64,000 bases of DNA from the NCBI RefSeq assembly GCF_000426585.1, contig NZ_KE384544.1:55439-119438 (forward strand), written 5' to 3'. Within the stretch, counting starts at the first letter, position 1. Every line of letters starts with the position of its first letter. The stretch comes from Segatella baroniae DSM 16972 = JCM 13447. Its GTDB lineage: Bacteria; Bacteroidota; Bacteroidia; Bacteroidales; Bacteroidaceae. Both the position numbers and the translations under genes were made by a program. Below, in pieces: positions 1 through 9,955 of the stretch. The notes under the pieces are model-generated. The model worked only from the letters and a program-made list of their open reading frames with translations. It made no database searches and was not told where the DNA came from.

Positions 1-2594
1 TTGTCGTCAGATATCTGGGCAAGCAGGAGATTGACACCGTTGTTACGATCACCGGAAGTCGGCAACTCGACTTCTATATGAAGGACGAAAACTTTCGCCT
101 AAACGATGTTGTGGTCGTGGCACAGACCAAGGCCGGCGGCACTTCTACCGCGTCCTACGTCAACCGCAACGCCATCGACCACTTGCAGGCAACCAGTCTG
201 ACCGACATCTTAGCTTTGGCACCGGGCGCCATTTCGTCCAACCAAACGCTGAATAAGGCGGGACTGGTGACCATTCGAGGTGTTGATAACAATAGACTAA
301 ACGAGCTTAACTCTTTCGGCGCGACGCTTATACAGGATGGCGCGCCCCTTTCAAACAACGCCAACTTGAGCGCGCTCAACCCATCTGTCAACGGAAGCAC
401 GGCTGCCATGGCCGGAGGAGCGTCGGCCAATACGGGTGTCGACGCCCGCGGCATATCGGCCGAGAACATAGAGTCGGTTGAAATCGTGCGTGGTATTCCT
501 TCGGTAGAATACGGCGACCTCACTTCGGGAGCGGTTATTCTGCACACCAAGGCCGGTCGCGAGCCTCTCCGCGTCAGTGCCAAGGCCAATCCCAACATCT
601 ATCAGGGTAGCGTCGGCACGGGATTCGAGTTGGGACGCAGAGCCGGCGCGCTCAATCTGAGCGGCGACTATGCTTACAGTAATAACAAGGTAACAGCCTC
701 TTACCTCACCTATCAGCGCGTAAACCTTCGGGCCATTTACTCCAATGCGTTCTTCGGAAATCGTCTGCGCACCAACACTTCGCTCTCGCTTAACTACGCC
801 AAGAATCACGAGGATGACAATCCCGACCTGCCTCGCGACATCAGTCGTGGCGAAGACACGGGGCTGCGCTTCAATACCAACGGACTATGGCAGTTTGATA
901 AAGGCTGGTTGCGCAACATCCGCTACGTCGTTCAGGGCAGTTATACGTCTAAACAGAGCATGACCGAGCGGGATGAAACATCTGCCAATGCCGTGTATTC
1001 GGGCACAATGACCGATGGAACCACGTTGAGCAATCGCCCGGGACGCCGTGTTTATGACGCCGATGGCAAGGAACTGACCCACTTCAGCGACGCCGACGTT
1101 CGCGCAGGTTACTACGCTCACTACCTGCCCAACGCCTATACAAGTCATAACGAGATTGACAGTCGTGAGGTAAACTTCTTCGCTAAGCTGACGGCTAACT
1201 TCTTTCAGTCGTTCGGTAAGTTCAATAACGGATTGCTTTTAGGTAGCGAGGTTAAGCTCGATGGCAACGAAGGCGAGGGCACTAAGTGGAGTATGGCGAA
1301 TCCTCCTTTCCGTTCGGTCAGAGATTACGACAGTAGTTACCGCCCACGGAGCTATAAAGACATTCCTTATATCAAGATGTTGAGCTTCTTTGCCGAAGAT
1401 AACGCCGAACTGACGCTGGGCCGTCACACGCTCAATCTGCAGGCCGGTCTGCGCTACGATCGGGTTTCGGTGGTCGGTGGCACGTTCTGTCCGCGCGTCA
1501 ATGTGGCTTTCGACCTGGTTCCCGATGTCCTGACGCTGCGCGGTGGCTATGGTATTACGGCCAAAATGCCGACCCTTACCTATCTCTATCCGCAGAAAGC
1601 GTACTATGAGTACATTCATATCAACGAGTTGCCGCTGGAGAATATTCCCGCCGAAGAGCGAGTGCTGCTCACCACGACACGCGTTGTCGACACGCAGAAC
1701 AAAGCGTTGAAGGTGGCCAAGAACTACAAGAGCGAGGTGGGTCTTGATTTGAAGTTGGGCAAGACCCGCTTGAGCGTCACCGCTTTCAACGAGCATCTGC
1801 GCAATGGTTATAGCTTGGGCAGCACGCTGGGTAGCTTCCTGCCTTTCAACTACACCATTTACGGTCGTAACAGCGACAATAAAATCGTGACCAAAGGCAC
1901 GTATCCCATCCTCACACCTTATTATACTGCGCTCAACAGTCAGGATATGCGCACCCGCGGACTTGAGTTTGAGTTCTATACGGGTCGTATCGAAGCCATC
2001 CGCACGGCCTTCCAGCTTAGCGGCGCTTGGATGGAGTCGAAATACGCGTCGCACAAATACCACTTCTACGATAACTCCAACGGCGCTCCCGCCAGTCGTA
2101 CCGACATCGCCATCTATGATCCAAAGGATCAGGACGACTACCAAAAGCAGTTCGTTACAACCCTTCGGGCCACCCATAATATTCCTCGCATCGGCTTTGT
2201 CGTTACGTTGACGGCTCAAGCGGTATGGAATGAGAGCGACTGGACAACCTTCCACAACGACTCTATCCCCATCGGCTACCTGTCGTTGAAGGACGGTAAG
2301 CCCCATTATTTCGAGCCCGGACGATTCAAGACCGTAGACGACGTGAAGGCGGCAGGCTACGACTATCTGCTACAAAACGTCAGTCATGCCAAAGCAATCA
2401 AGGAAACGGTAAGCCCGTATTTCCAATTCAACCTCAACCTAACGAAGGAAATCGGCGACGTGGCTCGCATTTCATTCTTCGCCAATAACTTCTTCCGTAG
2501 CTATCCCATTAAGAAAAGTCACCGCTATCCCGGCACGTTCGATAGGAAAAACAGCGACTTCTTCTTCGGCATGGAACTCACGCTAAAACTCTAA
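1..2594 (+). CDS. TonB-dependent receptor (5' end outside window)
   Basis: This is an outer-membrane active transporter that takes energy from TonB-ExbBD. The reading frame is already open at base 3. The residues before the first Met (base 78) look like the tail of a carboxypeptidase-regulatory-like domain, so the start lies outside the window. The plug domain is visible in GLVTIRGVDNN and in VEIVRGIPSVEYGDLTSG followed by AVILHTK, near 140-155 residues after Met78. The rest is a large beta-barrel rich in aromatic residues, ending FFFGMELTLKL as outer-membrane barrels do. It lacks the SusC hallmark VVVGYG and has no SusD partner, so it belongs to the general siderophore/vitamin/peptide receptor class and not to a glycan SusC pair. 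A DUF4876 lipoprotein starts 15 bp downstream, which suggests an operon. The substrate cannot be read from the sequence. Confidence 0.9.
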   Translation, partial: VVRYLGKQEIDTVVTITGSRQLDFYMKDENFRLNDVVVVAQTKAGGTSTASYVNRNAIDHLQATSLTDILALAPGAISSNQTLNKAGLVTIRGVDNNRLNELNSFGATLIQDGAPLSNNANLSALNPSVNGSTAAMAGGASANTGVDARGISAENIESVEIVRGIPSVEYGDLTSGAVILHTKAGREPLRVSAKANPNIYQGSVGTGFELGRRAGALNLSGDYAYSNNKVTASYLTYQRVNLRAIYSNAFFGNRLRTNTSLSLNYAKNHEDDNPDLPRDISRGEDTGLRFNTNGLWQFDKGWLRNIRYVVQGSYTSKQSMTERDETSANAVYSGTMTDGTTLSNRPGRRVYDADGKELTHFSDADVRAGYYAHYLPNAYTSHNEIDSREVNFFAKLTANFFQSFGKFNNGLLLGSEVKLDGNEGEGTKWSMANPPFRSVRDYDSSYRPRSYKDIPYIKMLSFFAEDNAELTLGRHTLNLQAGLRYDRVSVVGGTFCPRVNVAFDLVPDVLTLRGGYGITAKMPTLTYLYPQKAYYEYIHINELPLENIPAEERVLLTTTRVVDTQNKALKVAKNYKSEVGLDLKLGKTRLSVTAFNEHLRNGYSLGSTLGSFLPFNYTIYGRNSDNKIVTKGTYPILTPYYTALNSQDMRTRGLEFEFYTGRIEAIRTAFQLSGAWMESKYASHKYHFYDNSNGAPASRTDIAIYDPKDQDDYQKQFVTTLRATHNIPRIGFVVTLTAQAVWNESDWTTFHNDSIPIGYLSLKDGKPHYFEPGRFKTVDDVKAAGYDYLLQNVSHAKAIKETVSPYFQFNLNLTKEIGDVARISFFANNFFRSYPIKKSHRYPGTFDRKNSDFFFGMELTLKL

Positions 2595-2609
2595 AAGTAC
2601 GTATTCAAG

Positions 2610-3866
2610 ATGAAAAATATCATTTATGGGCTATTCGTAGCCATCGCTTTGGGCACCGTTTCCTGCACGGGCTTCGACGAAGCAGCCAAGTCGGAAAAGG
2701 TGACACCGCTGCAAGTGAGTGTTAATCTGACCGTTTCTGTGGAAAAATTGGCCTCGGTTAAGAACCTTACACTCAAACTCGACAATTATACCGACGGCTA
2801 TCATTATAGTAAGAAGCTCAACGATACCCAAGCCAGTATCGACGGCGTGGTGCCCGGTATCTATACGGTCAGCGTGTCAGGCACGGCCTACGATGCCGAC
2901 GGAGCCGAGTTCTACGTAAACGGCAATGCCGTCAATAAGGCGCTTTATGCAGGGGTAGCCTCTGTTCAAATCACAATGAGAGGACTAAAGGTAAGTCCGC
3001 TCGTATTCAAGGAAATCTATTTCGCGGGCAGTAAGCCTCTGAAGGGAACTTCTTATTTCCGCGATCAGTTCTACGAAGTTTACAACAACTCTGCTGAAGT
3101 GCAGTATCTGGATGGCGTTTACTTCGCCCAACTCGCGCCCAACGTCGCCACTCGTAAGCTGCCGGTGTGGGATGGTGGCTTGGACGAAAACGTTTGCTAT
3201 GGCGAACGCGTCTGGCGGTTCCCCGGAACGGGCACGGAATATCCGCTACAACCCGGCGAGAGCGCTGTCATCGCGCAGTTTGCCGCCAACCACAAACAGG
3301 AAATATACAATCCTAATTCACCCGTCGATTGTTCGCACGCGGAGTTTGAGTTCTTCCCGTTCAATAATCGCTTGCCCGATATGCCTGCCATCAACATGGA
3401 ACACGTATTTTACGACGGCAAAAGCGCATTCGGAAAGATACCGCAGTTCCTTACCTCGGTCTTTGGAGGAGCATTCGCAATCTTCAAAGTGCCCGCGGGA
3501 GTTGACTGGGATCCTGTTAAAAACACGGCTTTTCAGGCGCATGAGGTGAACAAAAAAGACCTCAAGGCAAAGATACCGCTTCAATATGTGCTCGACGCCG
3601 TGGAGTGTATCAACAACGAAACCTACGCCGACGCCAAGCGTATCCCTGCCGCCATCGACGCCGGCATGACATGGGTGGGCTCAACGTACTGCGGATTGGG
3701 AGTTGTTCGTAAGCTTATGATCGAAAACGGTGACACGCTGAAGCGCGAGAATGGCGCACTGATCTTCCAAGATACCAACAACAGCACCGATGATTTCGAA
3801 CGAGGTGTTGTGCCCGTGCTGCATCGCTATCATACCGGGGTGCCTTCATGGAACAAAACCTATTGA
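2610..3866 (+). CDS. DUF4876 family lipoprotein
   Basis: A 418-residue exported lipoprotein. The N-terminus (MKNIIYGLFVAIALGTVSC) is a lipoprotein signal with the lipid-modified Cys at about residue 19. The first part (about 35-120) looks like a small beta-sandwich that could be a carbohydrate-binding or carboxypeptidase-regulatory-like fold (VVPGIYTVSVSGTAYDADG). The main body (about 130-418) matches my memory of DUF4876, with the motif VFKEIYFAGSKPLKG and a repeated YNNS..VQYLDGVYFAQ segment. DUF4876 proteins occur beside TonB receptors in Bacteroidota; their function is not known to me. It sits 15 bp after the receptor and 45 bp before a DUF6850 barrel. A surface-exposed partner of the receptor, comparable in position to SusD, is a reasonable inference but is not shown by the sequence. 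Confidence 0.8.
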   Translation: MKNIIYGLFVAIALGTVSCTGFDEAAKSEKVTPLQVSVNLTVSVEKLASVKNLTLKLDNYTDGYHYSKKLNDTQASIDGVVPGIYTVSVSGTAYDADGAEFYVNGNAVNKALYAGVASVQITMRGLKVSPLVFKEIYFAGSKPLKGTSYFRDQFYEVYNNSAEVQYLDGVYFAQLAPNVATRKLPVWDGGLDENVCYGERVWRFPGTGTEYPLQPGESAVIAQFAANHKQEIYNPNSPVDCSHAEFEFFPFNNRLPDMPAINMEHVFYDGKSAFGKIPQFLTSVFGGAFAIFKVPAGVDWDPVKNTAFQAHEVNKKDLKAKIPLQYVLDAVECINNETYADAKRIPAAIDAGMTWVGSTYCGLGVVRKLMIENGDTLKRENGALIFQDTNNSTDDFERGVVPVLHRYHTGVPSWNKTY

Positions 3867-3911
3867 TATCACTTCGTTCAACAGAGTTTTTCATATTTTA
3901 AACAGATTGCA

Positions 3912-5486
3912 ATGAAAAAATCAAACATACGTTTCTATCAATTTATCATGTTGTTTTTAGCCTTCGGCAGCGGTACCGCAACGATGGCACAGACGGTCGA
4001 CGAGGGACTCTCCGTGGCCGGACAGTCGCTGCTGAAGGGCCAAAGACTGTGGCTTCAGACAGGCAACGCGGCAGGAACGGCTCATGATAATACCCGAAAC
4101 TACTCACGCCTGCAAGTCAATTACGATGTTCAGTCGGGCGACTTCCACCGCGTTTACACCGGAAAAACGGTGCGCGACGCCAATATTTACACTGAAGGTT
4201 TTGTCAATTTGGGCAAAGCTTACGTGTGGGGAGAGTTCAAGTTTACGCACGAGAATGTGGGCAATGCCCGCTTCAATGCCTCTATCAATGACCCATATCG
4301 TGGACAACCCTACTTCGTTGTTGACTCAGGAGTTCAAAGTAAATGGCGTAATCAGAACTATCACCTGCGATTCCGGGCAGCGACGCCTGTGCTTTTCCGT
4401 AGCTGGACCTTTGGTTTGGAAGGCACTTATAAGGCCCAGTTGGCAGCCAAACAGCGCGACCCACGTGTCGACGCACGCTTTTTTATGCTGCAACTCATGC
4501 CCGGTGTCACCTATTCGCCTACATACAACGACGTGATTGGTGTCAACCTGCGCTATGCCAGTGTCAAAGAAGAGTCGAATATGGAGCTTGAAAACTATCA
4601 AGTAAAGCCTCATTACTTTGAACTTTACGGCCTTGGAACCGCTCATCGGGGCATTGGCACGGGCCGGGAAACCAACTATTTCGGCAACCGTTGGGGCTTC
4701 GGACTGCAATACGAACACCACATGAAGAGCTGGGAGCTATTGGCCGAACTCACCGCCGACAAGTATGTGGAGAATAATGAGATTAGTTTCACTACCCCCA
4801 AGAAGGATAGTCAGCTTGAAGAAAAGAACCTCGGAGCCAACATTCAGGCCATGCTGTGGGGACGTTCGCTGACCCATCAGGTTCGCATAGGCTTCAACCG
4901 CCGTGCTGTCAATGGCATTATGTATCTCTCGCAGAATGACAATACGCAGGAAAAGGCGGGTTGGAAAGTGCTTCATCAGGACATCCGCTCCACCTATAAG
5001 ACTACTGATCTGAGCGCGGCTTACACGCTGTTGCGCCCCAGAGATACCGAATACAGCTGGCGAAGCGACCTGAGCGTCGCTTATCAGAAGCTGGATGACA
5101 AGTATCTGCTGCCGCTTTCGGTTAAGAATAGTGAGAATATCTATCTTCGCCTTAACCTTGAAAGGAACATCATCGTAGGTCGGTCGATGAACCGCCGCTT
5201 GCTGCTGGCTGTCGGTGGCATGTGGAAAGATGCCTTGCGAGGCGAATATCGTTATACCGGAGCCAATGCCAACCTCGTCACCGTGCGCGAAATGGAACCG
5301 CTGGATCAGGCCTATCTGACGGCCGACGCATGGGGAGCAAATGGCGCAATCACCTATTCGCAATTGCTGAAAAGCCAGTCTAAGGTCAATGGTTTTGCCC
5401 AACTGGCTTTCGACTACGCCCATACCAACGCCGCGATGTTCAACCATCGCAGTCGCGTCAACGTGACTTTGGGCGTGAATTTCTAA
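3912..5486 (+). CDS. DUF6850-type outer-membrane beta-barrel protein
   Basis: A 524-residue protein with a cleavable signal peptide (about residues 1-27, ending TATMAQ). The mature part alternates aromatic and polar residues in short strands typical of an outer-membrane beta-barrel, for example YVWGEFKFTHENV and LLAELTADKYVEN, and ends FNHRSRVNVTLGVNF. The closing phenylalanine is the usual barrel-assembly signal. The family assignment to DUF6850 is from memory of DUF4876-neighbouring barrels and is less certain than the barrel call. It lies between the DUF4876 lipoprotein and the C25-like/HEAT protein with short spacers, all on one strand, so the four genes probably form one transcription unit. 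It may form a second pore or an anchoring platform; the role is unknown. Confidence 0.75.
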   Translation: MKKSNIRFYQFIMLFLAFGSGTATMAQTVDEGLSVAGQSLLKGQRLWLQTGNAAGTAHDNTRNYSRLQVNYDVQSGDFHRVYTGKTVRDANIYTEGFVNLGKAYVWGEFKFTHENVGNARFNASINDPYRGQPYFVVDSGVQSKWRNQNYHLRFRAATPVLFRSWTFGLEGTYKAQLAAKQRDPRVDARFFMLQLMPGVTYSPTYNDVIGVNLRYASVKEESNMELENYQVKPHYFELYGLGTAHRGIGTGRETNYFGNRWGFGLQYEHHMKSWELLAELTADKYVENNEISFTTPKKDSQLEEKNLGANIQAMLWGRSLTHQVRIGFNRRAVNGIMYLSQNDNTQEKAGWKVLHQDIRSTYKTTDLSAAYTLLRPRDTEYSWRSDLSVAYQKLDDKYLLPLSVKNSENIYLRLNLERNIIVGRSMNRRLLLAVGGMWKDALRGEYRYTGANANLVTVREMEPLDQAYLTADAWGANGAITYSQLLKSQSKVNGFAQLAFDYAHTNAAMFNHRSRVNVTLGVNF

Positions 5487-5529
5487 CTTCACTTTGGGCG
5501 CAAGCCCTATTTTCCAACATACAAAGACT

Positions 5530-7728
5530 ATGAGAAAAGGAGTATTACTTATCCTCGGACTGATATTGTACGTAGCCGCAATGGCCCAAACCATCATCCG
5601 TCCGAGCGTGAAGACGCCTACCAACTTTGCCATCATCATCGATCGGCAGAGCTACAATAAAGCAAAGACGGCCGTTGAGGCCTATCGCAATAGCATAGAA
5701 GCTGACCATCTGGGTACCTATATCGCCATCGACGACTGGCAAAAGCCCGAAGATATCCGACAACTGCTACAAAAATGGCACGCCGACAAGCAGCAACCCT
5801 TGGAGGGAGTGGTCTTTGTGGGCGATATTCCCATACCAATGATACGTGACGCGCAGTACCTTACCTCCGCGTTTAAGATGAATCAGGGGAACGATTGGAA
5901 AGTTTCAAGCGTACCCAGTGACCGCTTTTACGATGACTTCGGGCTGCGTTTCAGTTTCTTAAAGCAAGATAAGGAGAAGCCTCTTTACTTCTATTACAGT
6001 CTGACGGCTGACAGTAAACCTTATCTTTCGCCCGATATCTACAGCGGACGCATCAAACCGCTTGAACTGAAAGGCCACGATAAGTACAAAATGCTGGCCG
6101 ATTACCTCAACAAGGTCGCCCGACTGAAACGGCAGGAAGCCCACAACGTACTCGACAACCTGACCATGGCCCGTGGTCATTCTTACAATTCAGAGGATCC
6201 ATTGGCCTGGGCCGGCGAGCAGATAGCCTTGCGGGAACAAATGCCCCAGCTCTTCCGACGTGGTCATACCGTGAAGTTTTATGACTTCAACATGATGTAT
6301 CCGGTCAAGAATCTGTATCTCAACGAGGTGATGAATCCAGATCTTGACGTGCTCTTGTTTCACCATCATGGTGCCACAGATACGCAATATCTCAATGGTT
6401 ATCCCGAAGTGTCGGGGGTGGAGGCCAGCATTGCCAACATCAAACGCTATCTGCACGGCAAGGTTTTAGACCGTTCGAAGAAGACGGGGCGTGACAGTGC
6501 CGTCACTTACTACGCTCAAAGGCTCGACGTTCCTGAACATTGGTGCCGCGAAGCCTTTGATCCGGCGGTGCAAAAGGCTGATTCTCTGGCCGACGCGGCT
6601 CAAGATATCTACACCGTCGACCTGCGACGACTCAAGACCAATGCCCGTTTTGTACTTTTCGACGCATGCTTCAACGGCTCATTCCATGTAGATGACAATG
6701 TTGCCGGAGCCTATATCTTCAACGATGGCATGACGTTGGCTACCATTGGCGGCACCGTCAACGCCTTGCAAGACAAGTGGCCCGACGAGTTTATCGGTCT
6801 TTTGTCGGCCGGAATGCGTGTGGGGCAGTTCAATCGCTTCGGCGGTTACTTGGAAAGTCATGTCATTGGCGACCCCACGCTGCGCTTTCAAGACAATAGC
6901 AATTTAGGTTTCGATATCAATCAGGGGCTTACTCGCCACTACCGCGACGCCAAATTCTGGCGCAAAATACTCCGTTCTCCTGTTCCGGATGCCCAAGCCA
7001 TGGCCCTGCGCCAGCTGCATTTAGCCGGTGAAAAGGATATGTCCGCGTTGCTGAAACATACTTATGAAACGTCAGATAACTTCGTTGTGCGCATGGAAGC
7101 CGTGAAACTGCTCAGTCTTTATTATCCTGACGCCGGCGTCGAGGTGCTGAAAGAATCGCTCAATGATAGTTACGAGCTCGTTCGGCGCTTGTCCGCGATT
7201 TACGCCGAGCGCAACGGTTCGCCCCAACTGATACCCGCCATCGTCGCTACCTTCTTGAAACGAGGGCACGAACCCCGTTTAAGTTTCCAGCTGTTAAACA
7301 ACATTGAGGCTTTCGACAGCCCAACTATGCTGCACGAACTCGACCAACAACAGAGTCGTTACACGCTTTATAGCGACGCCATCGTGAATAAGTTGCGCAC
7401 GGCTTTGCGCCAAGAACCTTTGCGTTACAAGGAAATCATGGACGAAATCAATGACTTGGGCAGTAAGCCTACACGTCGAAAGAACACCATTTTGCGCTTC
7501 CGCAACATGCCACGGGGCAAGATGATTGAGACGATTCTACAATCAGCGGCCAACGAAAAGGAAGATATGGACGTCAGAATCGCGGCCATTCACACGCTCG
7601 GGTGGTATGATACCCACTACCAGCGTGACATGATTGCACGCCGGTTGCGGCAAATCGAAAGCGATAATCCTGCCTTGAAAGCGGAGATTGAACGCTCGGT
7701 GAATCGACTGACGTGCCACGCACGATAA
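5530..7728 (+). CDS. Exported C25-like cysteine peptidase domain fused to HEAT-like repeats
   Basis: A 732-residue protein. I chose the Met at 5530 because it gives a clean signal peptide (MRKGVLLILGLILYVAAMAQ); the frame extends upstream to a Met at 5494 that would bury this signal. Residues about 30-460 resemble a caspase-fold (clan CD) peptidase. The strand LLFHHHG puts His at about 279-280, and FVLFDACFNG puts Cys at about 380, the HG...DAC pair of the family. The domain closes with HVIGDPTLRF, which resembles the GDPxLR ending of C25 (gingipain-like) catalytic domains. The His-Cys gap of about 100 residues is longer than in gingipains. Residues about 480-730 are helical repeats like HEAT (DMDVRIAAIHTLGWYDT). 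It may process proteins in the periplasm or at the surface for the TonB receptor locus. Activity is an inference. Confidence 0.75.
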   Translation: MRKGVLLILGLILYVAAMAQTIIRPSVKTPTNFAIIIDRQSYNKAKTAVEAYRNSIEADHLGTYIAIDDWQKPEDIRQLLQKWHADKQQPLEGVVFVGDIPIPMIRDAQYLTSAFKMNQGNDWKVSSVPSDRFYDDFGLRFSFLKQDKEKPLYFYYSLTADSKPYLSPDIYSGRIKPLELKGHDKYKMLADYLNKVARLKRQEAHNVLDNLTMARGHSYNSEDPLAWAGEQIALREQMPQLFRRGHTVKFYDFNMMYPVKNLYLNEVMNPDLDVLLFHHHGATDTQYLNGYPEVSGVEASIANIKRYLHGKVLDRSKKTGRDSAVTYYAQRLDVPEHWCREAFDPAVQKADSLADAAQDIYTVDLRRLKTNARFVLFDACFNGSFHVDDNVAGAYIFNDGMTLATIGGTVNALQDKWPDEFIGLLSAGMRVGQFNRFGGYLESHVIGDPTLRFQDNSNLGFDINQGLTRHYRDAKFWRKILRSPVPDAQAMALRQLHLAGEKDMSALLKHTYETSDNFVVRMEAVKLLSLYYPDAGVEVLKESLNDSYELVRRLSAIYAERNGSPQLIPAIVATFLKRGHEPRLSFQLLNNIEAFDSPTMLHELDQQQSRYTLYSDAIVNKLRTALRQEPLRYKEIMDEINDLGSKPTRRKNTILRFRNMPRGKMIETILQSAANEKEDMDVRIAAIHTLGWYDTHYQRDMIARRLRQIESDNPALKAEIERSVNRLTCHAR

Positions 7729-7736
7729 CCCATACG

Positions 7737-7763
7737 CCCCATGGAAAAGCGATTCCACGGGCT
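7737..7763 (+). terminator. Possible imperfect terminator hairpin after the C25-like/HEAT gene
   Basis: GCCC and TGGAA on the left pair with TTCCA and GGGC on the right across a short loop, with one small internal bulge, followed by TTATTTAAT. It lies between the stop at 7728 and the helicase start, so it may separate the two transcription units. The stem is imperfect and the call is tentative. Confidence 0.4.
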
Positions 7764-7780
7764 TATTTAATATGATCTAT

Positions 7781-9955
7781 ATGGAAAAGAACGAACAACT
7801 CCGCCAAGCCTGGGACTTCGTGGAGCATACCGGAAAGAGCATTTTCCTGACGGGAAAGGCCGGAACAGGTAAGACTACCTTCCTCAAAGCCGTCTGCCGC
7901 CACAGCACCAAACGCATGGTGATTGTGGCACCGACAGGCGTTGCTGCCATCAACGCGGGCGGAGTCACCATTCATAGCTTCTTTCAACTGCCACTTTCGC
8001 CCTTCGTTCCGGGCGTGAAGATGGAGAGTCGATACGACTTCAGCGAAGAGAAGCGCAAGATTATCCGCACGCTCGACCTGCTGATTATCGACGAAATCAG
8101 TATGGTACGTAGCGACTTGCTCGACGCTGTCGACTCGGTGCTGCGCCGCTATCGCGACCATAACCGGCCGTTTGGTGGCGTGCAGTTGCTCATGATTGGC
8201 GACTTGCAACAGCTGACGCCCGTGGTGACGGCCGAAGACGAACGTCTGCTGGCCGATTATTACGCTACTCCCTACTTCTTTGGCTCCAAAGCACTGGCCA
8301 TGACCGACTATGTGACCATTGAACTGCGCCACGTCTACCGCCAGCAAGATGAGACTTTCATCCGCCTGCTCAACCATATCCGCGACAATCAGGTGAGCGA
8401 TGAGGATTTGGCGTTGCTCAATCAGCGCCATATTCCCGACTTTCACCCACAGGCAGAGGAAGGTTACATCCGGCTGACGACCCACAATGCCATGGCCAAT
8501 CGCTACAATACGCAGGAGCTGAAACGCTTGGAGAGCCGGTCGCATACCTATTTGGCCGATGTGGAAGGCGACTTTCCCGAATCTACTTATCCCACCGACG
8601 ACCGGCTGGAGCTGAAAGTGGGCGCGCAGGTGATGTTCGTTCGCAACGATCCTTCGCCCGAACACCTTTATTATAATGGCCGTATTGGCCACGTAGTCTA
8701 CCTCGACGATGAGCGGGTGCAGGTGCTTTGTCCGGGTGACGACAAAGAAATCGACGTTGAACCGGCCCAATGGGAGAACACGAAATATAAAATCAACACC
8801 AAGACAAAGTCTATCGACGCCGTCGTAGAAGGTACTTTCCGTCAGCTGCCACTGCGACTGGCGTGGGCCATTACCATCCATAAGAGCCAGGGATTGACCT
8901 TCGAGCACGCCATTATCGACGCCCAGTTGTCGTTTGCCGCAGGGCAGGTGTATGTGGCGTTGAGCCGTTGCAAGACGCTCGAAGGGCTGGTTCTCTCGTC
9001 TCCCATCGGTCAACATGCCATCATCGGCGACCATCGGGTGGACGATTACATCAACCATCAGGCCGAGGCCGCACGCCAAAGCATAGCCCAACTGCCATCG
9101 CTGAAGGATGAATACTACCGAGAACTGCTCCTCGATGCCTTTAATTTCAACGACTTAGCTACGCTTGAGAGTCAGCTTTTCCGTGTGTTGCAGGAGTATT
9201 GCTACAAGTTTCCAAAGGTACAGCAGCTCCATCGTGTGCTCATGAAGAAGCTCGACACCGAGATCGTGTTGGTAAGCCGCAAGTGGATGGGCCTTATCGC
9301 GAGCATGACCATCGACGAACTGCACGGCGAAACGTTTCTCGACCGCGTCAACAATAGCGCTTCGTACTTTGCCAAACAGCTCTCCGCCATCTTCGATCCG
9401 CTCATTACGGCCACCGAAGGCGTGTCGAGCGACAACAAGACGGGTGCCAAACGACTGGAACAGCTCTTCTCCGACCTCCAAATGGCTTATAAAGCACGCC
9501 GCTATCTGCTGGAAGACTTGAGCGACGAAGCCTTTACGACCACCACGTATCTCACCCATAAGCAGGAAGCTTACTTGGCTGCGATGGATCGGAAGCCCCG
9601 TCGCCGGAAGTCGAAGGAAAAGAAAGAGAAGAAAGAACCGAAGCCCGACACGCGCCGGGTGACGCTGGCCATGTACCGCCAGGGCCTGAAACCCGACCTC
9701 ATCGCGCGCGAACGCAAGCTCACCGAGACCACCGTGATAAACCATCTCATCCATTTCGTCGCCCGCGGCGTGCTGAAGCCCGACGGACTGATGGACCTCG
9801 ACAAGCTGCCGGCCATCTACGACGTGATGCACCGCATGCCTCCCATGTCGCCGAAGTCGGACATTAAGGCCGCCTGTCCCCCCGAAATCACCTACAACGA
9901 CATCGCCGTCGCCCTCGCGCTGCTGGCCGCCAAGAAGCTGGCCGGACAGCGATAG
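7781..9955 (+). CDS. PIF1/RecD-like DNA helicase with C-terminal HTH_40-type domain
   Basis: A cytoplasmic superfamily 1 helicase of 724 residues from the Met at 7781; an in-frame Met at 7772 would add three residues. Walker A is GKAGTGKT at about residues 25-32 and Walker B is LLIIDEISM. AITIHKSQGLTF and VYVALSRCKTLEGLVLSS are the helicase motifs of the PIF1/RecD/TraA branch (UvrD-like C-terminal fold). A basic KSKEKKEKKEPK linker near residue 610 leads to a C-terminal helix-turn-helix (GLKPDLIARERKLTETTV), as in HTH_40 domains that follow RecQ and related helicases. ATP-driven DNA or G-quadruplex unwinding is the family role. No operon partner is visible: a possible terminator precedes it and a long repeat-bearing gap follows. 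Confidence 0.85.
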   Translation: MEKNEQLRQAWDFVEHTGKSIFLTGKAGTGKTTFLKAVCRHSTKRMVIVAPTGVAAINAGGVTIHSFFQLPLSPFVPGVKMESRYDFSEEKRKIIRTLDLLIIDEISMVRSDLLDAVDSVLRRYRDHNRPFGGVQLLMIGDLQQLTPVVTAEDERLLADYYATPYFFGSKALAMTDYVTIELRHVYRQQDETFIRLLNHIRDNQVSDEDLALLNQRHIPDFHPQAEEGYIRLTTHNAMANRYNTQELKRLESRSHTYLADVEGDFPESTYPTDDRLELKVGAQVMFVRNDPSPEHLYYNGRIGHVVYLDDERVQVLCPGDDKEIDVEPAQWENTKYKINTKTKSIDAVVEGTFRQLPLRLAWAITIHKSQGLTFEHAIIDAQLSFAAGQVYVALSRCKTLEGLVLSSPIGQHAIIGDHRVDDYINHQAEAARQSIAQLPSLKDEYYRELLLDAFNFNDLATLESQLFRVLQEYCYKFPKVQQLHRVLMKKLDTEIVLVSRKWMGLIASMTIDELHGETFLDRVNNSASYFAKQLSAIFDPLITATEGVSSDNKTGAKRLEQLFSDLQMAYKARRYLLEDLSDEAFTTTTYLTHKQEAYLAAMDRKPRRRKSKEKKEKKEPKPDTRRVTLAMYRQGLKPDLIARERKLTETTVINHLIHFVARGVLKPDGLMDLDKLPAIYDVMHRMPPMSPKSDIKAACPPEITYNDIAVALALLAAKKLAGQR

